From Corynebacterium sp. (lineage in GTDB: Bacteria > Actinomycetota > Actinomycetes > Mycobacteriales > Mycobacteriaceae): 61,171 nt of DNA. Positions 16,883 through 27,864 of the stretch are shown one piece after another. The position numbers and the translations under genes are program-made. The notes below the pieces were generated by a model, which did no database searches, had not been told where the DNA came from, and saw only the letters and a program-made list of their open reading frames with translations. The DNA lies in NCBI RefSeq assembly GCF_022712195.1, contig NZ_JALAGY010000010.1, forward strand, positions 1 through 61,171. The letters run 5' to 3'. How positions within the stretch are numbered: the first letter of the stretch is position 1; the number at the start of each line of letters is the position of its first letter.

Positions 16883-17577
16883 GCCCCACCGCCACGGCGG
16901 AGTTCCGGAAGGGCGTCAGGGACAGCTGGACGGTGGCCCTGGGGCTGATCCCCCTGGGACTCGCGTTCGGGCTGCTGGTCACCCAGACCGGGTTCGCGTG
17001 GTGGTGGACACCGGTGTTCAGCATCGTCCTCTACGCCGGCTCCATGGAGTTCCTGGCGATCACGCTGGTCACCGGGGGTGTCGCCCCACTCTCCGCGGCG
17101 CTGTACGGGTTCCTGGTGAACTTCCGGCACGTCTTCTACGGACTGAGCTACCCCGTGGAGGCCGTCCGCTCACCGGCCGCGAAGGCCTACGGGATCTACT
17201 CGCTGACCGACGAGACCTACGCGATCCTGTCCACGAAGACGAAGTCCGCGTGGACCCAGCCGCGGGTCATGGCGGTGCAGGTGTTCTGCCAGTCCGCCTG
17301 GGTGGTCTTCGGCGTCGTCGGGGCACTGGTCGGCTCCGCACTGCCGCTGGACCTCGTGGGCCTGGACTTCGCACTGACCGCACTGTTCGTGGTCCTGGCG
17401 ATCGAGGCACTCGACGTCAGCCGGGACGTGTGGCTGCCGGTCGTCGCGGTCGTGGCAGGGGCGGTGGGCTTCGCCGTGAGCCGGGACCAGATGCTGCTCG
17501 TCGGGCTCTCGCTGTACTTCGTGTACCTGGTGGTGAGGTTCCTGTGGACCCGCCGGAAGGAGGACCGCGGTGTCTGA
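16879..17577 (+). CDS. azlC: AzlC/BrnF branched-chain amino-acid exporter, large subunit
   Basis: A 232-residue membrane protein of the AzlC family. With AzlD it exports isoleucine, leucine, valine and methionine in C. glutamicum (BrnFE). The sequence has the family's early motif (GLIPLGLAFGLLVTQTG), then LYAGSMEFLAITL and NFRHVFYGLS, and about seven membrane helices. The start is GTG 16879, overlapping the pcnA stop as GTGA. It overlaps azlD by 8 bp, so the two subunits are co-translated. No Lrp-type regulator is adjacent, whereas C. glutamicum has one next to brnFE. Confidence 0.93.
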   Translation: MSPTATAEFRKGVRDSWTVALGLIPLGLAFGLLVTQTGFAWWWTPVFSIVLYAGSMEFLAITLVTGGVAPLSAALYGFLVNFRHVFYGLSYPVEAVRSPAAKAYGIYSLTDETYAILSTKTKSAWTQPRVMAVQVFCQSAWVVFGVVGALVGSALPLDLVGLDFALTALFVVLAIEALDVSRDVWLPVVAVVAGAVGFAVSRDQMLLVGLSLYFVYLVVRFLWTRRKEDRGV

Positions 17578-17914
17578 CGGGCTGCCCGCAGGCGTGGACC
17601 TGACCAACACCCTGCTGATCCTCGGCGCGGTCGGCGCAGTGACACTGCTGCTGCGCGCACTGCCCTTCGCGGCGATGCGCTACTTCCGCGAGTCCGCCCT
17701 GGTCGCCTGGCTGGGGATCGCGATGCCCGCCGGGGTGATGACCGTGCTGGTGCTGTACACACTGGTCAACTCCACGGAGAATCCCGGTGGTGTGGGGGCG
17801 GCGGTGATCGCCGTGGCCGCGACCGCGGCGCTGCACCTGTGGCGGCGCTCGGCGACGATGTCGATCCTGTTCGGCACCGTGGTGTACATGCTGCTGGTGA
17901 ACCTGGTCTTCTGA
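17570..17914 (+). CDS. azlD: AzlD/BrnE branched-chain amino-acid exporter, small subunit
   Basis: A 114-residue protein with four hydrophobic helices and the AzlD pattern TLLLRALPFAAMRYFRES, followed by AWLGIAMPAGVMTVLVLYTL. It forms the exporter together with AzlC. The GTG start lies inside the end of azlC. The first copy of the 73-nt hairpin repeat begins 31 bp after its stop and may act as its terminator. Confidence 0.93.
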   Translation: MSDGLPAGVDLTNTLLILGAVGAVTLLLRALPFAAMRYFRESALVAWLGIAMPAGVMTVLVLYTLVNSTENPGGVGAAVIAVAATAALHLWRRSATMSILFGTVVYMLLVNLVF

Positions 17915-17945
17915 ACGGGCCCCTCCCGTCCTCCCCTCCTTTTCC

Positions 17946-18018
17946 GATGTCGGATTGTCGCCCTCCCAGGTAGCTGTGCGGGCCGAAACCCTGCCTGGGA
18001 GGGCGACAATCCGACATC
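17946..18018. repeat. 73-nt hairpin repeat, copy A
   Basis: Arms 17946-17973 and 17991-18018 form a 28-bp stem with a single T.G pair and a 17-nt loop. The left arm starts GATGTCGGATTGTCGCCC. Its leftmost 30 nt (from 17944) are identical in copies B and C. It lies between azlD and the DUF559-like gene. REP-like; no terminator T-run. Confidence 0.93.
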
Positions 18019-18029
18019 TCAGGACAGTC

Positions 18030-19109
18030 TCAAGGCCGGGGAGGCCGGGCGGCACACGCCCGGAGTACCGCCCCCTGGAGCTGCTCTGACAGTTCCTCGA
18101 GGTCGGCGAGCAGTGCCCGGTTGACGCGCACCGCCTCCCAGTCCTTGTTCTTCAGCCTCTGGAACAGGGTGAAGTCGGTGTCCGTCTGCCCGGCCGCGTC
18201 ATGGTGCCGTCCGTCGTAGTACAGCGCGACACCCAACTCGGGGCAGGCCAGGTCCGGCACGGTAGACCGCCCTTTCCCGAGGTCGATCCTGACCTGGGAG
18301 GTCCACCGGCAGCCGTCCGGCAGTCGGTCGCGCACGACCAGACGCAGCACGGTCTCCATCGGCGACTGCGCACCGTAGTCGGTCAGTGCGAGGAGCCGTT
18401 TCAGGGTCCGACGGCAGACGATGCCTCTGGCACCCGCGAGGACCGTCCCGGCGGTGAGGTGGGTGCACTGGTACATGGCGTCGATGAACTGGACCGCGCG
18501 GACGTGCCGGTCCTCCATGCCGGGGACACGGTGCACGTACCACGTCTTCTTGCCGGTGAGGATCGTGGCGAGGCACTGGGCGGCGGCGGTCGCGGCCGTG
18601 ACGACCTGCATCCCCGGGAACGCCGGGTCCGGGGACACGGTCTGCGTGCCGGGTGTGAAGGCCCGGAACACGGCGCCGTGTGTTCCGGTGTTGTTGCGGC
18701 GCGTCCGGGTGGACAGCAGGACGACCCTCTCGTTGTCAGCCCAGTGCGGCAGCCCGTGCAGTGCCGCGGCAGCCCACCCGCCGACAACCGCGTCCCGGGT
18801 GAGCAGCCACAGGGCACGGGCACGGGTGACGACGTCCCAGGGGTACGGGGAGGGGTCGTCCCCGTACCCGCGCGGACCCAGGCGGGAGGTGGTGTCGGCG
18901 CCCTCGGGCAGTGGGGGCAGGACGACGCGTCGTACCGGTTTCTCCCAGGTGTCCACCGCCGATCGTGGGGTTCCGCGGGAGAGTTCCGCGGTACGCAGCA
19001 CGGGGATGCGGGTGGGGAGGACCCGTCGTGTGAAGTTGGGGCCGCGTCCCGGCCGTATCCGCCCGTCGCGCGCAGCCTGGTTCCAGTGGATTCCCCCGAA
19101 TGCCCCCAT
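18030..19109 (-). CDS. DUF559/Vsr-like protein bracketed by hairpin repeats
   Basis: A 359-residue protein of an actinobacterial family seen in many strain-specific loci. The N-terminal half (WDVVTRARALWLLTRDAVVG, then GGWAAAALHGLPHWAD) resembles the AbiEi-like/winged region usually present. The C-terminal domain is Vsr/DUF559-like: SPMETVLRLVVRDRLPDG, VRIDLGKGRSTVPDLACPEL and LYYDGRHH. Most DUF559 proteins have Glu where this one has Tyr in the strand before YDG, so nuclease activity is uncertain. Start ATG 19109, possibly leaderless (TTAGAT 6 nt upstream). It sits between copies A and B of the hairpin repeat, in the same orientation of repeats. Function unknown. Confidence 0.75.
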   Translation of the reverse strand: MGAFGGIHWNQAARDGRIRPGRGPNFTRRVLPTRIPVLRTAELSRGTPRSAVDTWEKPVRRVVLPPLPEGADTTSRLGPRGYGDDPSPYPWDVVTRARALWLLTRDAVVGGWAAAALHGLPHWADNERVVLLSTRTRRNNTGTHGAVFRAFTPGTQTVSPDPAFPGMQVVTAATAAAQCLATILTGKKTWYVHRVPGMEDRHVRAVQFIDAMYQCTHLTAGTVLAGARGIVCRRTLKRLLALTDYGAQSPMETVLRLVVRDRLPDGCRWTSQVRIDLGKGRSTVPDLACPELGVALYYDGRHHDAAGQTDTDFTLFQRLKNKDWEAVRVNRALLADLEELSEQLQGAVLRACAARPPRP

Positions 19110-19146
19110 GTCCTGATCTAACACGATCGGGGCCCCGCAGAGGCGC

Positions 19147-19221
19147 CGATGTCGGATTGTCGCCCTCCCAGGTAGCCGATCAGGCCGATTTCCTGCCTGG
19201 GAGGGCGACAATCCGACATCG
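19147..19221. repeat. 75-nt hairpin repeat, copy B
   Basis: Arms 19147-19175 and 19193-19221 form a 29-bp stem with the same single T.G pair as copy A and a 17-nt loop of different sequence. Same orientation as copy A. Lies between the DUF559-like gene start and the end of the binding-protein gene. Confidence 0.93.
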
Positions 19222-19240
19222 AGGGGATGCGGGGGCAGGG

Positions 19241-20263
19241 TCAGCGGGTGGCGTCCTCGAGCTTCGGGGTGATCTGCTGCAGGGCCCAGAGCACCGCGTC
19301 CGGCGTGCCGAGCGAGAACGCCTGGGAGAGGTCGTCGTCGGCGACGACCGCGTGTCCCGCCTTCACCGCGCCGAGGTTCTTCCACGGTCCCAGATCCTCG
19401 AGTTCCTCCCGGGTGATGCCGATCGGGAAGCCGACGACGACGTCCGCGTCCGCGGTGTCGAGGTTCTCGTCGGAGAGCTGGGTGAAGAAGGTGTCCGAGT
19501 TCTTCTCGCCGTCCTTCCCGGCCTCCTCCACCGCGTCGGGCGAACTGAAGCCCAGGGAGGTCAGCAGGTCTGTCCGGCCGTCGCCCTGGAGGTAGGCGGC
19601 CCAGCCTTCGCCGTACTTGGAGATGACGGAGGCGGTCTTGTCCGCCCATTCCGGGTGGTCGTCGCGCACGCGGGTGACGGCGTCGTCGACCTCCTGGTTG
19701 ATCTCGTCGCCCTTGGCGGACTCGCCGAGGGCCTTCGCGATCATCTCGACCTGCTCGTCCCGGCCGACGGTGTAGCCTTCGCCGCCCTCGGGTGCGGAGA
19801 CTGTCGGGGCGATCTCGGACAGGCGGTCGTAGGTCTCCCGGTCGCCGGCGGCCTTCACGTTGAGGATGAGGTCCGGGTCCAGGGCGGCGATCTTCTCGAC
19901 GTCGACGTCCTGGTTGCCGCCGCCGGAGACGATCTCGGGCGATTCGTCGTAGGTCTCCGCGTTCCAGGGGCTCACGCCGTCGCCGCCGAACCCGAGGAAG
20001 TCGCTGGCGCCGACGGGCTGGACGCCCAGGTTCAGTGCGATGTCGGCGTCGCCCCAGCCGAGGGCGACGACCCGGGTGGGCTGGGCAGGGATCTCGACGT
20101 CGCCGAAGGTGGTCGACACGGAGACGGGGAAGGCGTCTGTGGCGGTGGAGGTGGTGCCGGACGGTCCGCCGTCCCCGCTGTCGCCTGAGGTGCAGGATGC
20201 CAGTGCGATGCCCGTGGCCAGGGCGGTGGTGGCGGCGCCGATGCGCAGCAGTGAACGTCTCAT
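19241..20263 (-). CDS. iron-siderophore-type ABC transporter substrate-binding lipoprotein
   Basis: A 340-residue FecB/FepB-type periplasmic-binding-fold protein that should capture a ferric siderophore or haem-like ligand at the cell surface. The N-terminus is a lipoprotein signal (RRSLLRIGAATTALATGIAL, then lipobox LASC). The mature part has PTRVVALGWGDADIALNLG and later ALDPDLILNVKAAG, typical of cluster A-II binding proteins. The start at 20263 gives a normal signal peptide; the frame is open 27 codons further but those residues are not signal-like. No permease or ATPase gene is adjacent, so it is an orphan subunit. An inverted pair AAGGT/ACCTT (20271-20286) upstream resembles a DtxR site but the spacer is one base short. 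Confidence 0.88.
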   Translation of the reverse strand: MRRSLLRIGAATTALATGIALASCTSGDSGDGGPSGTTSTATDAFPVSVSTTFGDVEIPAQPTRVVALGWGDADIALNLGVQPVGASDFLGFGGDGVSPWNAETYDESPEIVSGGGNQDVDVEKIAALDPDLILNVKAAGDRETYDRLSEIAPTVSAPEGGEGYTVGRDEQVEMIAKALGESAKGDEINQEVDDAVTRVRDDHPEWADKTASVISKYGEGWAAYLQGDGRTDLLTSLGFSSPDAVEEAGKDGEKNSDTFFTQLSDENLDTADADVVVGFPIGITREELEDLGPWKNLGAVKAGHAVVADDDLSQAFSLGTPDAVLWALQQITPKLEDATR

Positions 20264-20270
20264 GGAGGTA

Positions 20271-20286
20271 AAGGTACCGTAACCTT
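20271..20286. promoter_or_regulatory. imperfect DtxR-like inverted repeat
   Basis: AAGGT (20271-20275) and ACCTT (20282-20286) flank 6 nt just upstream of the iron-type binding protein. The DtxR consensus has 7 nt between AGGT and ACCT, so the match is weak; the position fits iron control. Confidence 0.3.
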
Positions 20287-20334
20287 GCTTCCGGGGACAG
20301 CGCGTGGGCGTCGCCGGTACTAGACTGTCCTCCC

Positions 20335-20898
20335 ATGGGTACACCGTCTTTCATCTCCGAGCTCCGGGCGCGGGTCGGCCACGCGCCGCTGTGGCTCCCG
20401 GGGGTCACCGCCGTGGTGGTCCGGGACGTCCCGGAGGACGCCCCGGTCTTCGCCACGCCGGACGTCCTGCTGGTCAAGCGCGCCGACGACGGCCGCTGGA
20501 CACCGGTGTGCGGCATCATCGACCCCGGTGAGGAGGTCGCGGACGCGGCGGTGCGGGAGGTCGCCGAGGAGACCGGCCTCACGGTGGAGGTCGACGCGCT
20601 GATCGGCACCGGAGCGGTGGGTCCGGTCACCTACCCGAACGGTGACGTGTGCAGCTTCATGGACACCACGGTGCGCTGTGTCCTCACCCCGGACAGCGCT
20701 CCGGAGCCACAGGTCAACGACGAGGAGTCGGTGGAGGTCGGGTGGTTCCCTGTGGCCCAGCTGCCGGCGATGGACCCCAGGTTCCGTCTCGTCATCGCCG
20801 ACTGTGTGGCGCAGCTGAAGCATCCGGCGGGGTTCCGTCCACGTCTGGGCTACGTCAAGCGGTCACGGCCGGTGGCCGGCGACATCCGCGGCGTGTAG
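20335..20898 (+). CDS. NUDIX hydrolase
   Basis: A 187-residue NUDIX protein with the box GIIDPGEEVADAAVREVAEE followed by TGLTV. The preceding strand (VLLVKRADDGRWTPVCG) and following strand (CSFMDTTVRCVLTP) are complete. The family hydrolyses NDP-X compounds; the substrate cannot be read from sequence. A TAGACT box ends 8 nt before the ATG, so it is probably leaderless. Its stop is only 12 nt before the AlbA_2 gene, so the two form an operon. Divergent from the iron-type binding protein. Confidence 0.9.
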   Translation: MGTPSFISELRARVGHAPLWLPGVTAVVVRDVPEDAPVFATPDVLLVKRADDGRWTPVCGIIDPGEEVADAAVREVAEETGLTVEVDALIGTGAVGPVTYPNGDVCSFMDTTVRCVLTPDSAPEPQVNDEESVEVGWFPVAQLPAMDPRFRLVIADCVAQLKHPAGFRPRLGYVKRSRPVAGDIRGV

Positions 20899-20910
20899 CC
20901 CGTCGGCGTC

Positions 20911-22374
20911 ATGGAACCTGCAGGGGAGCGGAGGCGTGCCCTCCCCCGGGACGTCGCCGAGGCACTCGACCGGATCCTGGACGGGGCCGTCGCGGACGAC
21001 CTGGAGTCCAGCGTCCTGGACTTCAAGGAGGACCCGGTCCACACCCCCACCCGCCGCCCGGACGAGAAGGCGGCGGACATGCTGGTCAGGACGGCGTGCT
21101 GCTTCGCCAACGGTTCGGCGGGCCGCGGATTCATCGTCTTCGGGATCGCCGACCGCACGCCCGGGCCGGACGCCTTCAACGGCACTGACCGCGACCCGGC
21201 GAAGATCGCCCACCTGATCTTCACCCGCACCCGTCCCCATCTCACGGTGGACGCGTGGGACGCCTACGCCCACGGTGCGCGGATCATCGTCGTCCGGGTG
21301 CCTGCGGGGCTGGCGGTGTACACCGGCCCGGACGGGACCGTCCGGCACCGTGTGGGTGACGCCTGCCTGCCGTTGGAGGGTGAGCCGAGGGAGCTGCTCG
21401 CCCGGGCCCGCGGCAACCCCGACCACACGGCGCGGCGTTCCACGGTGCCTCTGCAGGACTACGACGTGGAGGCGTTGGCGGCCGGTCGTGACCTCCTCGC
21501 CACAGCGCAGCGGGCGGGCACGCTGCCCAACGGTGACGGCACCGGGACCGGCCTGCTGGCGAAGCTGGACCTGCTCACCGGGGGCGGGCCGACGGTCGCC
21601 GCGGAGCTCCTGTTCCACCGCGCGCCGGGGGTGCGCCACCTCTACCGGGCCGGCGAGGCGGAGTCGGGCCACCCGCCGACCGAGACGGTGCTCGACCTGC
21701 CGCTGGTGCTCACGGCGACGTCACTGCGGGACCTGGTCCGGGCGCACGACGACTCCTCCATCCCAGCGGCGGCGGCGGACGAGGCGATCACCAATGCGCT
21801 GGTGCACCGGGACTGGTCACGTCCGGACCCGGTGGTGGTCTTCCAGTCCCCGGACATGATCCGGGTCCACTCCCCCGGTGGCCTGCCGGGCGGGAAGACG
21901 GCCGACCGGCTGCTTTCGGGGCCGTCGCAGCCACGCAACCCGGCCCTGCTCAACGCGATGCAGCTGCTCGGTCTGGAGCGCTGGTCCTCGCGGGGTTTCG
22001 ACCGGATGTGGCTGGCGATGCTGTCGGCGGGTTTCGAACCACCGGTCGTCGACGCGAAGGAGGACGCGGTGGACGTGACCCTGTTCAACGGGGAGCCGGA
22101 CATGGAGTTCGTCGGCCTGCTGACCGCGGTGCGCGCCGAGTACGGGCGCGGCGTGGCCCGTGACGCCGCGACCCTGGTGGTGCTGCGTCACCTGATGTCG
22201 ACGGGGACGGTCGACCTCGAGGTGGCGGCTCTGCTGCAGCAGGCCGGGGAGGCGGACGCCCGGTCGCTGATGACGTGGCTGGCGCAGCGTGGAGTGCTGC
22301 AGCGCACCGCCCGTCGCCGGGACGAGTGGCGGTTCTCTGACCGGGTGGCTGCGCTGGTGCCGCGGACCGGCTGA
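20911..22374 (+). CDS. Schlafen AlbA_2 domain / ATP-binding protein (RecG-related group)
   Basis: A 487-residue protein. The N-terminal AlbA_2 (Schlafen-type) domain spans about residues 25-140 (LESSVLDFKEDPVHTP, AADMLVRTACCFANGSAGRG, FIVFGIADRTPG). The middle and C-terminal part resembles the HATPase_c_4 region of the 'putative DNA-binding/ATP-binding' COG2865 group (AAAADEAITNALVHRDWSRP, VFQSPDMIRVHSPGGLPGG). A winged-helix-like end follows. Such proteins are usually annotated as transcriptional regulators or RecG-like, and some Schlafen-type proteins act in defence. Start ATG 20911, coupled to the NUDIX gene. It converges on the SBF transporter gene with 2 bp between stops. Confidence 0.85.
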   Translation: MEPAGERRRALPRDVAEALDRILDGAVADDLESSVLDFKEDPVHTPTRRPDEKAADMLVRTACCFANGSAGRGFIVFGIADRTPGPDAFNGTDRDPAKIAHLIFTRTRPHLTVDAWDAYAHGARIIVVRVPAGLAVYTGPDGTVRHRVGDACLPLEGEPRELLARARGNPDHTARRSTVPLQDYDVEALAAGRDLLATAQRAGTLPNGDGTGTGLLAKLDLLTGGGPTVAAELLFHRAPGVRHLYRAGEAESGHPPTETVLDLPLVLTATSLRDLVRAHDDSSIPAAAADEAITNALVHRDWSRPDPVVVFQSPDMIRVHSPGGLPGGKTADRLLSGPSQPRNPALLNAMQLLGLERWSSRGFDRMWLAMLSAGFEPPVVDAKEDAVDVTLFNGEPDMEFVGLLTAVRAEYGRGVARDAATLVVLRHLMSTGTVDLEVAALLQQAGEADARSLMTWLAQRGVLQRTARRRDEWRFSDRVAALVPRTG

Positions 22375-22376
22375 AC

Positions 22377-23366
22377 CTACCAGGTGTTCTCCGGCTGTTT
22401 CGCGGCGTACGTCGCCGCCCGTCCGGAGCAGATCATCAGCTGGATCTGGTGGAAGATCATCAGCGGCACGATGACCAGTCCGGCGCCGCCGCTGAACAGC
22501 ACCGCGGCGATGGGGAGCCCGGAGGCCAGGGACTTCTTGGTGCCGCAGAACTGGATGGCGACCTGGTCCCGGTAGCCGAAGCCGAGGCGTCGGGCGGTCC
22601 ACGAGGTCAGCCACAGCATCGCGTAGACGCCGATCACGGAGCCGACGCAGATGCCGACGATGGCGCCCCAGGACACCGAACTCCACACGCCCATCACGAT
22701 GCCCTCGGAGAAGGCCACGTACACGACCAGGCCGATGGAGATCTTGTCGACGTAGCCGGTGGGTTTCGCACCGGCGACCGTGGCGACGCCGGGCACGTTG
22801 CGCATGAGCTGGCCCAGGATGAACGGGGCGAGCAGCTGCAGGGCGATGTCGACGAAGACGGAGGTGTCGATGTGCAGTCCCCCGTCGGTGCCGGTCATCA
22901 GCAGGAGCACCAGCAGCGGTGTGGCGAAGACGCCGATGAGGTTCGACGCGGAGGCGCTGACGATGGCCCCGGGGATGTTGCCCCGTGCGATGGAGGTGAA
23001 GGCCACCGAGGACTGCACCGTGGACGGCACCAGGGTGAGGAAGAGGATGCCCTGGTAGAGCTCGTCGCCGATGACCCCCTTCAGCGGCATCAGGGCGAGG
23101 CCGACCAGGGGGAAGACGACGAAGGTGAACGCCAGGATCAGCAGGTGCAGCCGCCAGTGCTTCAGGCCGTTGAGGGCCTCGCGGGTCGACAGGCGGGCCC
23201 CGTAGAGGAAGAAGAGCAGGCCGATGGCGATCTTCACGACCCAGTCCATGACGTCGGCGAACCCGTCCCGCGCGGGGAAGACGAGGGCGAGGACCACGCC
23301 GAGGACGATCAGGATGATCAGGAGATCCGGGCGGTATCCCACGATACGGTTAATAAAGTTCCTCAT
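22377..23366 (-). CDS. SBF-like (bile acid:sodium symporter/YfeH-type) transporter
   Basis: A 329-residue membrane protein with about ten helices, starting YRPDLLIILIVLGVVLALVF and including LFFLYGARLSTREALNG, GILFLTLVPSTVQSSVAF and SASASNLIGVFATPL. These match the SBF_like (DUF4137, PF13593) group related to bile acid/sodium symporters. The conserved AIQFCGTKKSLASGLPIA near the C-terminus is characteristic. Substrate unknown. The start is leaderless-like: TATAGT (23375-23380 on the complement) ends 8 nt upstream of the ATG. Confidence 0.9.
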   Translation of the reverse strand: MRNFINRIVGYRPDLLIILIVLGVVLALVFPARDGFADVMDWVVKIAIGLLFFLYGARLSTREALNGLKHWRLHLLILAFTFVVFPLVGLALMPLKGVIGDELYQGILFLTLVPSTVQSSVAFTSIARGNIPGAIVSASASNLIGVFATPLLVLLLMTGTDGGLHIDTSVFVDIALQLLAPFILGQLMRNVPGVATVAGAKPTGYVDKISIGLVVYVAFSEGIVMGVWSSVSWGAIVGICVGSVIGVYAMLWLTSWTARRLGFGYRDQVAIQFCGTKKSLASGLPIAAVLFSGGAGLVIVPLMIFHQIQLMICSGRAATYAAKQPENTW

Positions 23367-23394
23367 GGTGAGACACTATAGTTGATGATATTCC

Positions 23395-24267
23395 TCAGCC
23401 TGCGAGGTGGAGGATCTCCGCCCGTGAGGCGTAGGACGCCGAGGCACCCCTCGAGCGAACGGCCAGGCTCCCCGCCGCGGTCGCGACCTCGGCAGCGTCC
23501 ACCAGCGACGCACCCTCGGCGAGCGCGGCGGCGAGGGTCCCGCAGAACGCGTCCCCCGCGCCGGTGGTGTCGACGACCTCGGCGACGGGCCGCGGCGGGA
23601 TGTCGGTCCGCTCCGCCCCCTCGTAGAGCACCGCGCCGTGCGCACCCAACGTGACCAGCACCGACCGGGCCAGGTGGGAGGGGTCGCCGTCGGGAGCGAG
23701 TTCAGCGGCCTCGGTCTCGTTGAGGACGAGAGGGTCGGCCGCGGCGACGAGGTCCGGGTCGCGGGTGGTCACCGGGGCGAGGTTCAGGACGAACCGGGCG
23801 CCCAGCCGTGCCGCGAGGGCGGGCAGGGCGGCCGAGTGCGCCGGGGTCAGCTCACCCTGGGCCAGCAGTACGTCCGCCGCACCGTCGACCCCCGCAGGGT
23901 CGGTGACCTCGTTGGCGCCCGAGGTCACCACGATGATGTTCTCGCCGGTGCCGTCGTTCATGATGAACGCCTGCCCGGTCGGCGCGTCCCGCGTACGGGC
24001 GACGGCGGAGACGTCCACCCCGGCGTCCCGCAGTTCCGCGACGGCCCGGTCACCGTCGGCGTCCCGGCCGACCGTGGCGTGCAGGACGACCCGGGCGTCC
24101 CGGCCCTGGAGGAACCGTGCGGCCGCCACGGCCTGGTTGGCCCCCTTGCCGCCCAGCGCCTGCCCGTTCGGGGAGGCGATCACCGTCTCCCCCGCCGCCG
24201 GGAAATGCCCCGTGCGCACAAAGGTGTCCATGTTCACCGAACCGCAGACCGCCACTGTGCGGGTCAC
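23395..24267 (-). CDS. rbsK: ribokinase (PfkB family)
   Basis: A 290-residue sugar kinase that should phosphorylate ribose with ATP. It has the PfkB signatures [14 protein letters not shown] near residue 40 and [20 protein letters not shown] near 245, the latter with the catalytic Asp. The N-terminus [20 protein letters not shown] fits ribokinase better than fructokinase. The start GTG 24267 is chosen because upstream codons (Arg/Pro-rich) come from the antisense of the SdpI-like gene. Only 7 bp separate it from the SdpI-like stop upstream, so it is probably co-transcribed. No ribose ABC genes are nearby. Confidence 0.92.
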   Translation of the reverse strand: MTRTVAVCGSVNMDTFVRTGHFPAAGETVIASPNGQALGGKGANQAVAAARFLQGRDARVVLHATVGRDADGDRAVAELRDAGVDVSAVARTRDAPTGQAFIMNDGTGENIIVVTSGANEVTDPAGVDGAADVLLAQGELTPAHSAALPALAARLGARFVLNLAPVTTRDPDLVAAADPLVLNETEAAELAPDGDPSHLARSVLVTLGAHGAVLYEGAERTDIPPRPVAEVVDTTGAGDAFCGTLAAALAEGASLVDAAEVATAAGSLAVRSRGASASYASRAEILHLAG

Positions 24268-24274
24268 ACGACGC

Positions 24275-24811
24275 CTACTTCCCGTCGCTGGACGCCGCCG
24301 CCCGACGGGCCGCGTCGAGGTCCAGCTCCACCGGGGCTGCGTCGGCCGTGTCGTGGCCGCCGCAGGAGCCGCCGCAGTCACCGCCGCAGGAGGCCGACGA
24401 GTCTGACGCCCCCGAGGCCCCCGAGGCCCCGGAGGAGCAGCACCCGGCCGAGGCGCGCTGCTCCTCAGCCCGCCGGGCCTTCATGTGGTCGATCTTCGCC
24501 AACGTCTGCGCCGCCAGTGCCGCACCCATCCCGACGAGGAACAGTGCGCCGACCACCAGCAGGCCGGAGATGACCCACAGCCACCCGCCCTGCAGGCTGA
24601 CCAGCCCCGCGGCGATGAGGGCGACACCCGCCCCGGTCCACGTCGGGCCGGCGATGCGGTGGCCGGTGTCCCACATCTCACGGCTCTTGCGCACCTCGGG
24701 GACACGCAGGCCCACCCACCTGTTCCCCGGCAGTTTCGCGGTGACGGAGAGCACACCGGTGACCAGCACGGCAGCGCCCAGGACGAACAGCAGGACAGAG
24801 AGGACAATCAT
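24275..24811 (-). CDS. SdpI-family membrane protein with Cys/Gly-rich tail
   Basis: A 178-residue membrane protein with three hydrophobic helices ([51 protein letters not shown]). The motif [20 protein letters not shown] with [11 protein letters not shown] is typical of the SdpI/YhfL family. The cytosolic tail is unusual: [20 protein letters not shown] then [11 protein letters not shown], eight Cys in total. SdpI is an immunity protein in Bacillus; the role here is unknown. The tail could bind metal or be redox-active (inference). The -10 TAGACT ends 7 nt upstream of the ATG, back-to-back with the leuS promoter. Confidence 0.82.
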   Translation of the reverse strand: MIVLSVLLFVLGAAVLVTGVLSVTAKLPGNRWVGLRVPEVRKSREMWDTGHRIAGPTWTGAGVALIAAGLVSLQGGWLWVISGLLVVGALFLVGMGAALAAQTLAKIDHMKARRAEEQRASAGCCSSGASGASGASDSSASCGGDCGGSCGGHDTADAAPVELDLDAARRAAASSDGK

Positions 24812-24818
24812 GCTGACC

Positions 24819-24831
24819 AGTCTATTACAAT
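24819..24831. promoter_or_regulatory. abutting divergent -10 boxes of two leaderless genes
   Basis: AGTCTA at 24819-24824 is TAGACT on the minus strand (SdpI-like gene, 7 nt to its ATG at 24811). TACAAT at 24826-24831 serves leuS (8 nt to its ATG at 24840). One base separates the two boxes; the start codons are only 28 bp apart. Confidence 0.65.
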
Positions 24832-24839
24832 GGCTGGAC

Positions 24840-27695
<2,856 letters not shown>

Positions 27696-27742
27696 CCCCG
27701 GCGGAAGGGGCTCCGGTCCCCTCCTCTCCCCTTCCCCTCCCC

Positions 27743-27815
27743 GATGTCGGATTGTCGCCCTCCCAGGTAGGGTTCCGGCCCGGAAACCTACCGGGGAGGG
27801 CGACAATCCGACACT
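27743..27815. repeat. 73-nt hairpin repeat, copy C (after leuS)
   Basis: The left arm matches copies A and B for 30 nt (from 27741). The right arm has diverged, but the inner part is compensated, so pairing runs almost to the centre (27745-27777 with 27781-27813, few mismatches, 3-nt loop). Lies between leuS and a convergent small membrane-protein gene. Confidence 0.9.
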
Positions 27816-27864
27816 GGGGGCGTTGCTGGCGCGGCGGTTGTGCGGGTGCGCTACCGCGGGTGGC

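Noticed and set aside
19110..20630. N-terminal extension of the DUF559-like protein
   Set aside because: The extra residues are antisense shadow of the binding-protein and NUDIX genes and the translated hairpin repeat; ATG 19109 starts a plausible protein.
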